DNA of 64,000 nucleotides from Peptostreptococcaceae bacterium (GTDB taxonomy: Bacteria > Bacillota > Clostridia > Peptostreptococcales > Peptostreptococcaceae), in assembly GCA_025210335.1 (NCBI GenBank), contig JAOARY010000006.1, forward strand, positions 36,648 to 100,647. The letters run 5' to 3'. The position numbers and the translations under genes are program-made. Positions 56,635 to 64,000 of this stretch are shown here, piece by piece (position 1 is the first letter of the stretch; each line of letters starts with the position of its first letter). Under the pieces are notes generated by a model. That model had not been told where the DNA came from. It made no database searches and saw only the letters and a list, made by a program, of their open reading frames with translations.

Positions 56635-58464
56635 ATGTTTGATATATTTATAGACGATAAAAAATATATGGCTGATGAAAATGAGACTATAATGGATGTA
56701 TGTAAAAGAAATAATATATTTATTCCTAATTTTTGTTATGATGATAGAGTAGAAGCTTCTAGTATTTGCAGAATTTGCAGTGTAAAAATATTAGGATATG
56801 ATAATTTGATGCCTGCTTGTTCAACCAAAGTCGACAAAGATATGAATATAATAACAAAAAGTGATGAAATTATAAATGCCCGAAAAAATATCTTAAAACT
56901 TATGTTAAAAAATCATCCTAATGATTGTATGAACTGCCAAAAAGCAAGTGAATGCAAACTTCAAGAATATTGCTATATATACGATGTTAATTTTTCCAAT
57001 ATCAAAATATTAAAACCTAATATAGATAATACTTCACCATATTATTATAAAGATTATAATAAATGCATCAAATGTGGAAAATGTGTTTACATATGCAAAT
57101 TTCTACAAAAACAAAATGCTATAGATTTTATAGGAAAGGGATATAGTATAAAAATATCACCTCCATTAAATAAAAATATCAATGAATCAGAATGTATAAA
57201 TTGTGGTAATTGTATAAACATATGTCCAGTTGGAGCTTTGTTTGAGAAGTCAAATATAAAATATAGATTATGGGAATTAGAAAAAAAAGAAACAATATGT
57301 CCTTTTTGTGAAATTAATTGTAAAATAACTGTTTATACAAAATCTAATAAGATAATAAAGGTAAAACATACAGATAAGTCAAAGAACGATTTAAATAAAG
57401 GACTTCTTTGTAATATTGGTAAATTTGAAATTGATTATTTAAAATCTCAAAATAGATTAAAGAATACTTATTTAAAAAAATATATAGACTTAGGCAAGGC
57501 TTTAGATATATTAAAAAACAAGCTTCAAAGCATTTCTAAAGAAAAGATACTTATATTGATATCTTCTGCATGCTCTTATGAAGAAAATGGGCTTATAATC
57601 AATTTATTTAAGAATAAATATAATATAAAAAATATAATATCATTAAATGAATTAAATAATGAAAATTTATTTTTTAATGATATAGATGAACTCAAATATT
57701 TAAAAGAAAGTGATCTATATATTTTTTTAGGAAATATATATGAAAAAACAAATAAATTAAATGGTTTTATTAAAGCAAATATATCAAAAACAGATAAAAT
57801 AATAGCATTTGAAGAAACTTTTTCAGATTTATTTTATAAATCAGATATTTATATAGAGGGTGAGCATAAGTATTTAATGGAAAGAATTAAATTATTTTTG
57901 GATATTTTAAAATCAAACAAAAACCATAAAAATTTAATATATTCAAATGAATTTGAGCAGATTAAAGAATTAATAGATACATCAAAGCAAAAGGTATTAT
58001 TATATGATTCAAACTATGAAGAATTTATAAGATTTTTCATGAAAGATAAAGAATTAAAAGATTTGTTAGAAATACTTAATATGAAAATTATAAATATAAA
58101 TAATTCTCCTAACATAAGAACTCTAAAGTTCTTAGAATCTTTATATAAGGATGAGTATAATAATAAAAAAAATATAATAAAAAAAATTAAGTCTAAAGAA
58201 ATAGAATTTGTTTATATAATAAATGATTACCTAAAAGTGAGTGATAATTTATTAGAATTGATAAAAAATATAGATTTTATAGCATATCAAGGTGTTTTTG
58301 AAGATGAAATTTACGATATAAGTAATTTGGCTATAGAATCAAAATCATTCTTTGAAAAAACAGGACATTATATAGATAAATCAGGGAAAACAAAGAAAAT
58401 TAAACCAGTATTAAATTCGAATAATATTGCAATAAAATCGATGATTGCATTATTAGAAAACTAA
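56635..58464 (+). CDS. NuoG-like Fe-S subunit with a short, unrecognised C-terminal part
   Basis: 609 aa, 9 bp after the NuoF-like gene. N-terminal [2Fe-2S] (CYDDRVEASSICRIC, PAC), the HxxxCxxCxxxxxC cluster (HPNDCMNCQKASEC), two ferredoxin clusters (CIKCGKCVYIC, CINCGNCINICP) and a molybdopterin-type 4Fe-4S motif (CPFCEINC, LLCNIGKF) occupy about residues 1-270. The remaining 340 residues are Asn/Lys/Ile-rich, resembling a degraded molybdopterin domain. There are no [FeFe]-hydrogenase motifs (TSCCP, MPC) and no full formate dehydrogenase. NuoG or FdhA relatives are usually 850-900 aa. The catalytic partner is unknown. Confidence 0.85.
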   Translation: MFDIFIDDKKYMADENETIMDVCKRNNIFIPNFCYDDRVEASSICRICSVKILGYDNLMPACSTKVDKDMNIITKSDEIINARKNILKLMLKNHPNDCMNCQKASECKLQEYCYIYDVNFSNIKILKPNIDNTSPYYYKDYNKCIKCGKCVYICKFLQKQNAIDFIGKGYSIKISPPLNKNINESECINCGNCINICPVGALFEKSNIKYRLWELEKKETICPFCEINCKITVYTKSNKIIKVKHTDKSKNDLNKGLLCNIGKFEIDYLKSQNRLKNTYLKKYIDLGKALDILKNKLQSISKEKILILISSACSYEENGLIINLFKNKYNIKNIISLNELNNENLFFNDIDELKYLKESDLYIFLGNIYEKTNKLNGFIKANISKTDKIIAFEETFSDLFYKSDIYIEGEHKYLMERIKLFLDILKSNKNHKNLIYSNEFEQIKELIDTSKQKVLLYDSNYEEFIRFFMKDKELKDLLEILNMKIININNSPNIRTLKFLESLYKDEYNNKKNIIKKIKSKEIEFVYIINDYLKVSDNLLELIKNIDFIAYQGVFEDEIYDISNLAIESKSFFEKTGHYIDKSGKTKKIKPVLNSNNIAIKSMIALLEN

Positions 58465-58477
58465 AAATAGTACTTTA

Positions 58478-58533
58478 TACCCAAAAAAGAAAAAATATAA
58501 TCTTTAAAGATTATATTTTTTCTTTTTTGGGTA
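58478..58533. terminator. 56-bp perfect palindrome, terminator of the NuoEFG-like operon
   Basis: Two exact 28-bp complementary arms meet with no unpaired base between them (centre TTT/AAA). Left arm begins TACCCAAAAAAGAAAAAATA, right arm ends GGGTA. The right arm includes T6 runs that can serve as the U tail. It is far longer than the other terminators here. Confidence 0.7.
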
Positions 58534-58746
58534 TTAATTTCGAAGTAGTGTTTTGAACGTATAATCACTAAATATATAGAAGCTAAGTTACTTTAATCGA
58601 ATAAACAAATAGCAAATTCACCAAATCTTTGTTTGATTGACATATGTCTTTCTATTTTGATAAAATTAAGTAAATATAGAGAATATTAATACATAAAAGC
58701 AAAATATTAATACATAATAAGGATAAGTAAAAAATCGGAGGAGTGT

Positions 58747-59886
58747 ATGAAAAGGATAATAATAGAGGATATTAAGAGAAATGAAAGGGAATTGAAACTC
58801 AGTATAGATAATAAATATAATATAATAATAAACAAAGTTCAAAAAGTTCTTCAAATGGAGCTTTCGCGAGTTGGATACAAATCAGAATATAAAAGGGCAC
58901 AAATTTTAGAAGATATAATAGAAAATGCAATAAGTAAAAGTGAAGTGGCATATGATATAAATGGCAAAAAATATACCTATTTGGAGTTATTAAAAATCTA
59001 TGATGAAGAATTTATATTTTATGGGGTAAAAAAAATCTATGATAAGATTTTTAAAGAAGAATTTGGAATAGATATTTTTTCAAGTGTTTTAAAATATAAT
59101 GCTTATGAAAATTTATTAGAGTTTTTGGATGTAGAGGAAGATGTTATAAAAGAAAAAATAATAAATATACTATTTAAAGATAAGGATGTTAAAAATGAAA
59201 TAAAGGAAAAATATGAAAATGAAAAAAATAATTTTACATTAGAAGAATACGCTTATATCATACTTGAAAGCGTTTATGAAGATATAAAAGAAGATGTATA
59301 TATATTGGTGTGTAAAATATTTAAAAATGAAGTTGCAATTCCTGATTTTAACATGTCTTTTATGGGTTTTAGTTCGATAGAAAAAGGAAATTTAAATTTA
59401 GAGGATTTAAACAGAGTTTTCTTTAATAAAATAGTACAAAAATTAGCTAAGAATACAAATGTATTAAAAGATATGGATTTTAACAATAAAGTTGAAGTGC
59501 TTTTAGCATTTTTAATATTATTAAAAGAAAAATCATCTTATGATTTTTGTAGTTCGCTATTTTTTGATGAATTAGAAATAGCACTTAAAATGTATAATGG
59601 TGGCAGTTTTAATTTAGATAAATATTATCAAAAAGAAAGCTTAACAAGCCAAATAGATAAAAAATTAAAAAAAGAAATGCTTAGATTTGTAAAAGAAAAT
59701 AGAAAATTGATATTAGATAAAAATAGAGAAATATCAACTTTAAAGGGAAGAATAACTTATAGAGAAAAATTCAAAAATAAGTTAAGTACGTATTTAAAAG
59801 AAATTTTATTTGATATAGATTTTAGTCAAGTATATGATTTTGAAAAAGAAGAATTTAATGATATAAGTATTTTTTATGAACTTTAA
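58747..59886 (+). CDS. Hypothetical protein, no recognised domain
   Basis: 379 aa, mostly helical, rich in Lys, Glu and Ile, without signal peptide or membrane segment. GGAGGAG precedes the ATG and the codon use matches its neighbours, so it is a real gene. It starts MKRIIIEDIKRNERELKLSI; the middle has alternating helical blocks (ENLLEFLDVEEDVIKEKIIN, EYAYIILESVYEDIKEDVYI) and the end is a basic coiled helix (KKLKKEMLRFVKENRKLILD). I find no catalytic motif. It stands alone between a 56-bp palindrome and a bidirectional terminator. Function unknown. Confidence 0.75.
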   Translation: MKRIIIEDIKRNERELKLSIDNKYNIIINKVQKVLQMELSRVGYKSEYKRAQILEDIIENAISKSEVAYDINGKKYTYLELLKIYDEEFIFYGVKKIYDKIFKEEFGIDIFSSVLKYNAYENLLEFLDVEEDVIKEKIINILFKDKDVKNEIKEKYENEKNNFTLEEYAYIILESVYEDIKEDVYILVCKIFKNEVAIPDFNMSFMGFSSIEKGNLNLEDLNRVFFNKIVQKLAKNTNVLKDMDFNNKVEVLLAFLILLKEKSSYDFCSSLFFDELEIALKMYNGGSFNLDKYYQKESLTSQIDKKLKKEMLRFVKENRKLILDKNREISTLKGRITYREKFKNKLSTYLKEILFDIDFSQVYDFEKEEFNDISIFYEL

Positions 59887-59957
59887 TAGAATAAAAAATA
59901 CCAAGTCATTTTCGGTAAAGAGTATTTAGATTATTATGAAATATAATAAAAATGAAT

Positions 59958-60001
59958 AAAAAAGCATGTAGATTTAATTTATAAACCTACATGCTTTTTT
60001 T
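59958..60001. terminator. Bidirectional terminator before the caspase-like gene end
   Basis: GCATGTAG pairs with CTACATGC, with A6 on the left and T7 on the right. It serves the 379-aa gene and the convergent caspase-like gene. Confidence 0.85.
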
Positions 60002-60002
60002 A

Positions 60003-62438
60003 TTATTGAATTGAAAAAGGAACAAAAATATCTTTATTTAAATTATCTTGATCTATTGATTTTAGATTTTTATTTATTAACATATAATACATATTACCAT
60101 TTTTATAAGATGTGTTATTTAATTTTATTTCAATTGTATTTTCTTTTGCAGTAGACATACTAACTGTAGTATCTAATTTATTATCATAAAAATCATAAAT
60201 ATTTATCAAATTGTGTAAATTCTCAATATCTAAACTTTTATTAAAGGTGATTTCCCATATTTTATTTTCATTATATGAAGAAAGAGTAGACCATTTAGAT
60301 ATATTTTGTAAGTCCTTTACTCTTATATCTATAATTTTTTCCTTAAACCCATCTAATGAAAGTATGTGAATTTTTGTATGTCCAATAGAATTAGCCTTGA
60401 TTTCACCATTTGGATTTATTTCTGCAATATCAATATCATCACTATAATAATATAGAGTTTTTATTTGAGAATCTTCAGGTAATACATTAACATCTAATTT
60501 AGATTTTTCTCCAGTAGCCAAAATCAATGAATCTTCCGTACAATCAATTGCTTCAACATGTTTGCCAGATATACCACTGCTTTTTCCAAAAACTACAAAA
60601 CTATCATTAGGAGGATAAACACATACTGTTTGAGGATCATCATATTCCATGGCTTTTTTCATAACATTTTCATGAGTGAATTCATATAATTCTTCAAGTG
60701 ATACAGCATTATCATCATTTAAATCAGCAGGATAATTATATTTAAAAAATCCACTTCCCTTTGTTAAATGGCTAGTAAATAAGCCATAATACCACATGCC
60801 GTTTTCTAATGGTTTATCACTAGAATATTCATAAGACAATTCTGTTTTAGATGTAGCTGTAATAACTTTATAAGGATAATCTCTAAAATCACTTAAAGAA
60901 GTTATATTAGATTGATCTTCCTTGAATGCTTTCATAAAACCTATTGCAAAATTAGTATTGTTATTATCATTATTTCTAGAAATAAATCCACCTGATTCAC
61001 AAGCATCTATGATAAGAACTTTCTTACCTTTAATTTTATCTAAATAAGATTTTAATGCAGTTGTGTGTAGTGGTTCAGTCATAAGTTCTAGGGCGGATTC
61101 TTCTAACGTGGAGTCATAAGAACCATGTCCTGAATAATATACATAAGAGACATCATTATCAGTAGCCTCATTAAAATTAATAGATATAAGATTCTCAACT
61201 TCATCAATATCTATATTTTCAACAGTATTTATAGTATCAAAGCCATAATCATCATCAAAACTATTTTCTAAAGTTCGTCTAATTGCATAAGCATCATATT
61301 TAGGACCATTTAAATCATTTTGAGTTCCAGGATAATCATGGTTTGCTATTATAAGTGCACGTCTTTTAGGTGTATTATTATTTATAGAAATATATACATC
61401 CACTGTTTTTTCAATATTTAAAGAATCACTTTTTGCGGACAATGTAATTTTACCTGGTGATAATAATTGAAAATTATTATTTTCGATATTTAAAATATCA
61501 GTATTTGATGAAGTATATTTTATGTCAGAAATACTTAAATTAGAAGGTGTAAATAATATATTTGGTCTAAAGTCATCATTTATATCTAATTTATAATTTT
61601 GTTTTTCAAAATTAAAATCTGTAGGTTTTTCTTTTGAATTTATATAAACATTAAATTCATCATTAGATAATCCTGGCTTGCAATACCCAATTACTTTGGT
61701 AGTACCTATTTTTAGTGGATGGATTTCATTATTTACTATTTCTAATATTGATGGATCTTCAATTTTGTATTCAATTTCATGTTCTAAATCATTTGATGGT
61801 TTTAATTCATAATTTATTAAATGTATATCATCTATGTTCATAGATATATCATCTTCAATATTTATATCTGTGATTTCACTCATTTCTTCAAATTCACAAA
61901 TTAATTTATAATTTAATTCAGTTGAAAAATCAGTACTTAAAACAAGTGGATGAACTTTTCCTAATTGTTCAATATTATATTCAATATATCTTATTTCTCC
62001 TAAATTTGAATTGACAATAGAGGATTGTTCTAAAAGTTGATTATCATCATTTTGTAATAATAGATTTACTTCATTGATATTATCACAAATTAAGTATAAT
62101 TTTAATTTGCCATAAGTTTTTATATCTACTTTGCTATAATCCATATCTTCTTCTTTTATAATACCTTCTATACCAGAATCAAAATTTAATTTATCAGATA
62201 ATGCTATATGATAATTAAGTTCAGCTCTGTCTTCCTTAATTAATGGATAGTCATCAAAATTTAATTCCAAACCATATGTATCTCTAGTAATTCTATCTTC
62301 ATCAATACTGTCCATATTTTGAAGATATAGTTCATGTATTTCTTCTTCACTTAAGCTAAAATCTTCTTTAGCAAAACTAATAGTTAATCCTAAGCAAAAG
62401 ATTAAAATAAAAATAAAACTATTTGTTACTTTTTTCAT
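60003..62438 (-). CDS. Secreted caspase-like (C14) protein with Ig-like and EF-hand elements
   Basis: 811 aa from the ATG at 62438 (GGTGGGG upstream; an ATG 12 bp earlier sits on the site). Signal peptide at 1-23. Residues 24-210 are a beta-rich domain of unknown type, about 215-352 hold two Big2-like Ig repeats (IKYTSSNTDILNIENNNFQL). The caspase domain at about 358-560 has RRALIIANHDY, the catalytic His438 in VYYSGHGSYD and Cys480 in IDACESGGF. An EF-hand-like loop DLNDDNAVSLEELYEF is at about 573-590, then another Ig-like domain and an SbsA-type Ig domain at the end. It should be an exported, calcium-influenced cysteine peptidase; cleavage after Arg or Lys is the usual specificity of bacterial metacaspases. 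Confidence 0.85.
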   Translation of the reverse strand: MKKVTNSFIFILIFCLGLTISFAKEDFSLSEEEIHELYLQNMDSIDEDRITRDTYGLELNFDDYPLIKEDRAELNYHIALSDKLNFDSGIEGIIKEEDMDYSKVDIKTYGKLKLYLICDNINEVNLLLQNDDNQLLEQSSIVNSNLGEIRYIEYNIEQLGKVHPLVLSTDFSTELNYKLICEFEEMSEITDINIEDDISMNIDDIHLINYELKPSNDLEHEIEYKIEDPSILEIVNNEIHPLKIGTTKVIGYCKPGLSNDEFNVYINSKEKPTDFNFEKQNYKLDINDDFRPNILFTPSNLSISDIKYTSSNTDILNIENNNFQLLSPGKITLSAKSDSLNIEKTVDVYISINNNTPKRRALIIANHDYPGTQNDLNGPKYDAYAIRRTLENSFDDDYGFDTINTVENIDIDEVENLISINFNEATDNDVSYVYYSGHGSYDSTLEESALELMTEPLHTTALKSYLDKIKGKKVLIIDACESGGFISRNNDNNNTNFAIGFMKAFKEDQSNITSLSDFRDYPYKVITATSKTELSYEYSSDKPLENGMWYYGLFTSHLTKGSGFFKYNYPADLNDDNAVSLEELYEFTHENVMKKAMEYDDPQTVCVYPPNDSFVVFGKSSGISGKHVEAIDCTEDSLILATGEKSKLDVNVLPEDSQIKTLYYYSDDIDIAEINPNGEIKANSIGHTKIHILSLDGFKEKIIDIRVKDLQNISKWSTLSSYNENKIWEITFNKSLDIENLHNLINIYDFYDNKLDTTVSMSTAKENTIEIKLNNTSYKNGNMYYMLINKNLKSIDQDNLNKDIFVPFSIQ

Positions 62439-62848
62439 TTTCCCCACCATCCTTTTTATTTAATATATAGCTAATTGCAAAAATAACATGTTATAAAATA
62501 TGAATATTTTGATAATTAGTAAAAATCTTTATAACAGTATACCAAAAAAAGTGCTGAACTACTATGTATTAAATTCAATTAAATCAAAAAAATGTAATTA
62601 AAATAAATTCAAAATAAAAAAATATTAAAAAATAAATTTTTTAAAGTATAAAAATATGTGCTCTGAGTAATTTGAAAAAATAAAAAAATACTTTAAAGTA
62701 TAAAAATATGCTTTGTGTTTAAAATCTATTGTAGTTTTACTTTATTATGACAAACTTGGAAGAGAATTCTTTAAGCGATATTTTATTCACATATAAGTGC
62801 CTAATATATCTATTTAAGGATGAAAAATAATAAAAAGGGAGATAGAAG
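62439..62848. other. Divergent intergenic region between the two surface-protein genes
   Basis: About 410 bp, extremely AT-rich, no open frame. It contains a 19-bp direct repeat (see 62640-62710). Promoters for both divergent genes must lie here, but hexamer pairs are ambiguous in this composition. Confidence 0.55.
62640..62710 (+). repeat. Two 19-bp direct repeats 52 bp apart
   Basis: TTTAAAGTATAAAAATATG occurs at 62640-62658 and 62692-62710, identical, with starts 52 bp apart, which is close to five helical turns. They lie 140-210 bp before the start of the repeat-protein gene and could be binding sites on one DNA face. Confidence 0.6.
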
Positions 62849-64000
62849 ATGAAAAAAGTAAGAGCAATTAAAAAATTATTAAGTTTTTTAGTGATTTTTC
62901 TTATGGTATCTCAAAATGTAGTATATGCATATGAGCTAGCAGAAAAAAACACAAATAATAATTTTGAGGATGAAATTAATTTTGAAAATATTGATTTAGA
63001 TTCTTTAAAAGATTTGGATATTGAATTTCCAGAATTAGAAGATTATATTGATATAGAATCTTCTAATTCAGATTTAGATAAGGGAGTTATAATTGATTTA
63101 TTAAGAAAGACAAGATCTTTACAAGATTTAGAAGGTACAATATCTTATGAACTTGAAGATGAAGATATAGAAATTAATGATATTGATGAAAATAGTGTAG
63201 ATTTAGAATTTGAAGAAGATATAGAAGTTATAGATATTAAAAATTCTAAAAGAGAGTTAGATGGAAATGAAAATAAAATTTTACCTTTTCAGTTTGTTTC
63301 TACTGTTTTGGATGAATCTATAAAAACATATTTAGAAATTTTTGATTGTGAAAATTCTTCAATTGAATTAAAAATATTAGATAATGAAAATGAAATTTAT
63401 AATAATCTTATTTCAGAAAATGTAGATTTAACATTTCTAGAGAAAAATAAATTATATCAATTTATTTTAACTGTTTCTTATAAAAAAGATGTAATTGCTG
63501 AAATTGGAGATTATGGAACTTTAGAAGATGAAGCTAATATATTTGATATATATATGGGAGACTATGTTCAATTAGTAAATAAAAATGGTAATAGAATAAG
63601 TAATAAAATATCTAATGTTGCATACAATCAAAATATTTATAGTGATTCTGTTGAAAAAATTGTTTTTGATTTAACAAGGAAATTAGAACAAGAAAAAGCA
63701 GAAGAGCAAGAAGAAGTAGTAGAGCAAGAAGACGCAGTAAAACAAGAAAAAGCAGAAGAGCAAGAAAAAGTATTAGAGCAAGAAGAAGTATTAGAGCAAG
63801 AAGAAGTAGTAGAGCAAGAAAAAGTAGTAGAGCAAGAAAAAGTAGTAGAGCAAGAAGAAGTAGTAGAACAAGAAAAAGTAGTAGAGCAAGAAGAATTAGT
63901 AGAGCAAGAAAAAGTAGTAGAGCAAGAAGAAGTAGTAGAACAAGAAAAAGTAGTAGAGCAAGAAGAAGTAGTAGAGCAAGAAGAAGTAGTAGAGCAAGAA
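62849..64000 (+). CDS. Secreted acidic protein with EQEEVV repeats (partial, runs off the window)
   Basis: 384 codons to the window edge with no stop. GGGAGAT precedes the ATG. A signal peptide (MKKVRAIKKLLSFLVIFLMV, cleavage near VYA-YEL, about residue 27) is followed by a very acidic stretch (about 32-140, rich in Asp, Glu, Ile), a beta-rich region (about 140-275, including KTYLEIFDCENSSIELKILD) and from residue 280 a tandem hexapeptide repeat EQE[E/K]VV. The missing 3' part may hold further domains. It is divergent from the caspase-like gene, and its beta-rich part loosely resembles the N-terminal domain of that protein. Confidence 0.8.
   Translation, partial: MKKVRAIKKLLSFLVIFLMVSQNVVYAYELAEKNTNNNFEDEINFENIDLDSLKDLDIEFPELEDYIDIESSNSDLDKGVIIDLLRKTRSLQDLEGTISYELEDEDIEINDIDENSVDLEFEEDIEVIDIKNSKRELDGNENKILPFQFVSTVLDESIKTYLEIFDCENSSIELKILDNENEIYNNLISENVDLTFLEKNKLYQFILTVSYKKDVIAEIGDYGTLEDEANIFDIYMGDYVQLVNKNGNRISNKISNVAYNQNIYSDSVEKIVFDLTRKLEQEKAEEQEEVVEQEDAVKQEKAEEQEKVLEQEEVLEQEEVVEQEKVVEQEKVVEQEEVVEQEKVVEQEELVEQEKVVEQEEVVEQEKVVEQEEVVEQEEVVEQE
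63686..64000 (+). repeat. 18-bp tandem repeat in the partial surface-protein gene
   Basis: Seventeen full units and a half unit of the form GAG-CAA-GAA-(GAA/AAA)-GTA-GTA, continuing beyond the window. Early units carry variants (GCA, TTA, GAC, AAA first codon). The last units show a 72-bp higher-order period: units 9-12 and 13-16 match apart from one base (TTA versus GTA). This is typical of recent expansion by slippage or unequal recombination. Confidence 0.95.

Noticed and set aside
56635..58464. Calling the G-like subunit an [FeFe] hydrogenase
   Set aside because: The H-cluster motifs (TSCCP, MPC, and the C-terminal GCxxGGG) are not found in the 609 residues.
63686..64000. The terminal repeat array as a CRISPR or minisatellite unrelated to coding
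   Set aside because: All units are 18 bp, in frame with an open reading frame that has a signal peptide, and there are no unique spacers.

Overview
This window is a very AT-rich (roughly three-quarters A+T by eye) bacterial chromosome segment from an anaerobic low-GC Gram-positive, most plausibly a member of the Clostridia. The evidence is strong GGAGG ribosome-binding sites, frequent TTG and GTG starts, U-tailed hairpin terminators, a T-box leader, a LexA box of the GAAC-N4-GTTC type, HPr kinase, DegS/DegU, a CBS/DRTGG Mn-type pyrophosphatase, PduL and a NADH-dehydrogenase-like EFG flavoprotein set. No rRNA, tRNA, CRISPR array, prophage or insertion sequence was recognised, and the species cannot be named from the sequence alone.

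Layout. 0-4.5 kb: end of a MinD-like ATPase, a NifX-type protein, Fur and DUF134 regulators, a secreted cohesin/dockerin-like protein, a PHP histidinol-phosphatase on the minus strand and a small Cys-rich protein. 4.7-10.6 kb: signalling (Cache-GGDEF cyclase, MocR regulator, UPF0291, CheW, DegS/DegU). 10.7-18.6 kb: FapA-like protein, LysR regulator behind a long leader, class A PBP, HflX and a HEAT-repeat protein. 18.6-22 kb: a serine-type T-box operon with a class V aminotransferase, SerA and a TIM-barrel isomerase. 22-31.6 kb: CinA, CoA-type NUDIX, DUF1232, CobD-like enzyme, Hpt, GAF-SpoIIE phosphatase, flavodoxin-fold protein, PduL and pyrophosphatase.

32-44.2 kb is a maltose/isomaltose module. 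LacI and a MalEFG-type importer, maltose phosphorylase, oligo-1,6-glucosidase, aldose epimerase and beta-phosphoglucomutase all read on the minus strand, and an MsmX-type ATPase and a PucR-like regulator stand beside them on the plus strand. The predicted route is import of maltose and isomaltose, phosphorolysis to glucose plus beta-glucose-1-phosphate, and conversion to glucose-6-phosphate. Two nearly identical 20-bp palindromes, one before lacI and one before malE, look like the LacI operators.

44.3-64 kb: MATE exporter, NifU-like scaffold, LexA-controlled uvrB-uvrA, uvrC, hprK, a three-subunit NuoEFG-like complex whose G-like subunit lacks a recognisable catalytic module, and an unknown 379-aa protein. 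The end holds a secreted caspase-like (C14) protein with Ig-like and EF-hand elements, divergent from a secreted protein that runs off the edge in an 18-bp (EQEEVV/EQEKVV) tandem repeat. The most interesting loci are this caspase/repeat-protein pair, the truncated NuoG-like complex, a 37-aa membrane-peptide gene of odd composition between uvrA and uvrC, and two leader regions (upstream of the pyrophosphatase and of the LysR gene) that look regulatory.
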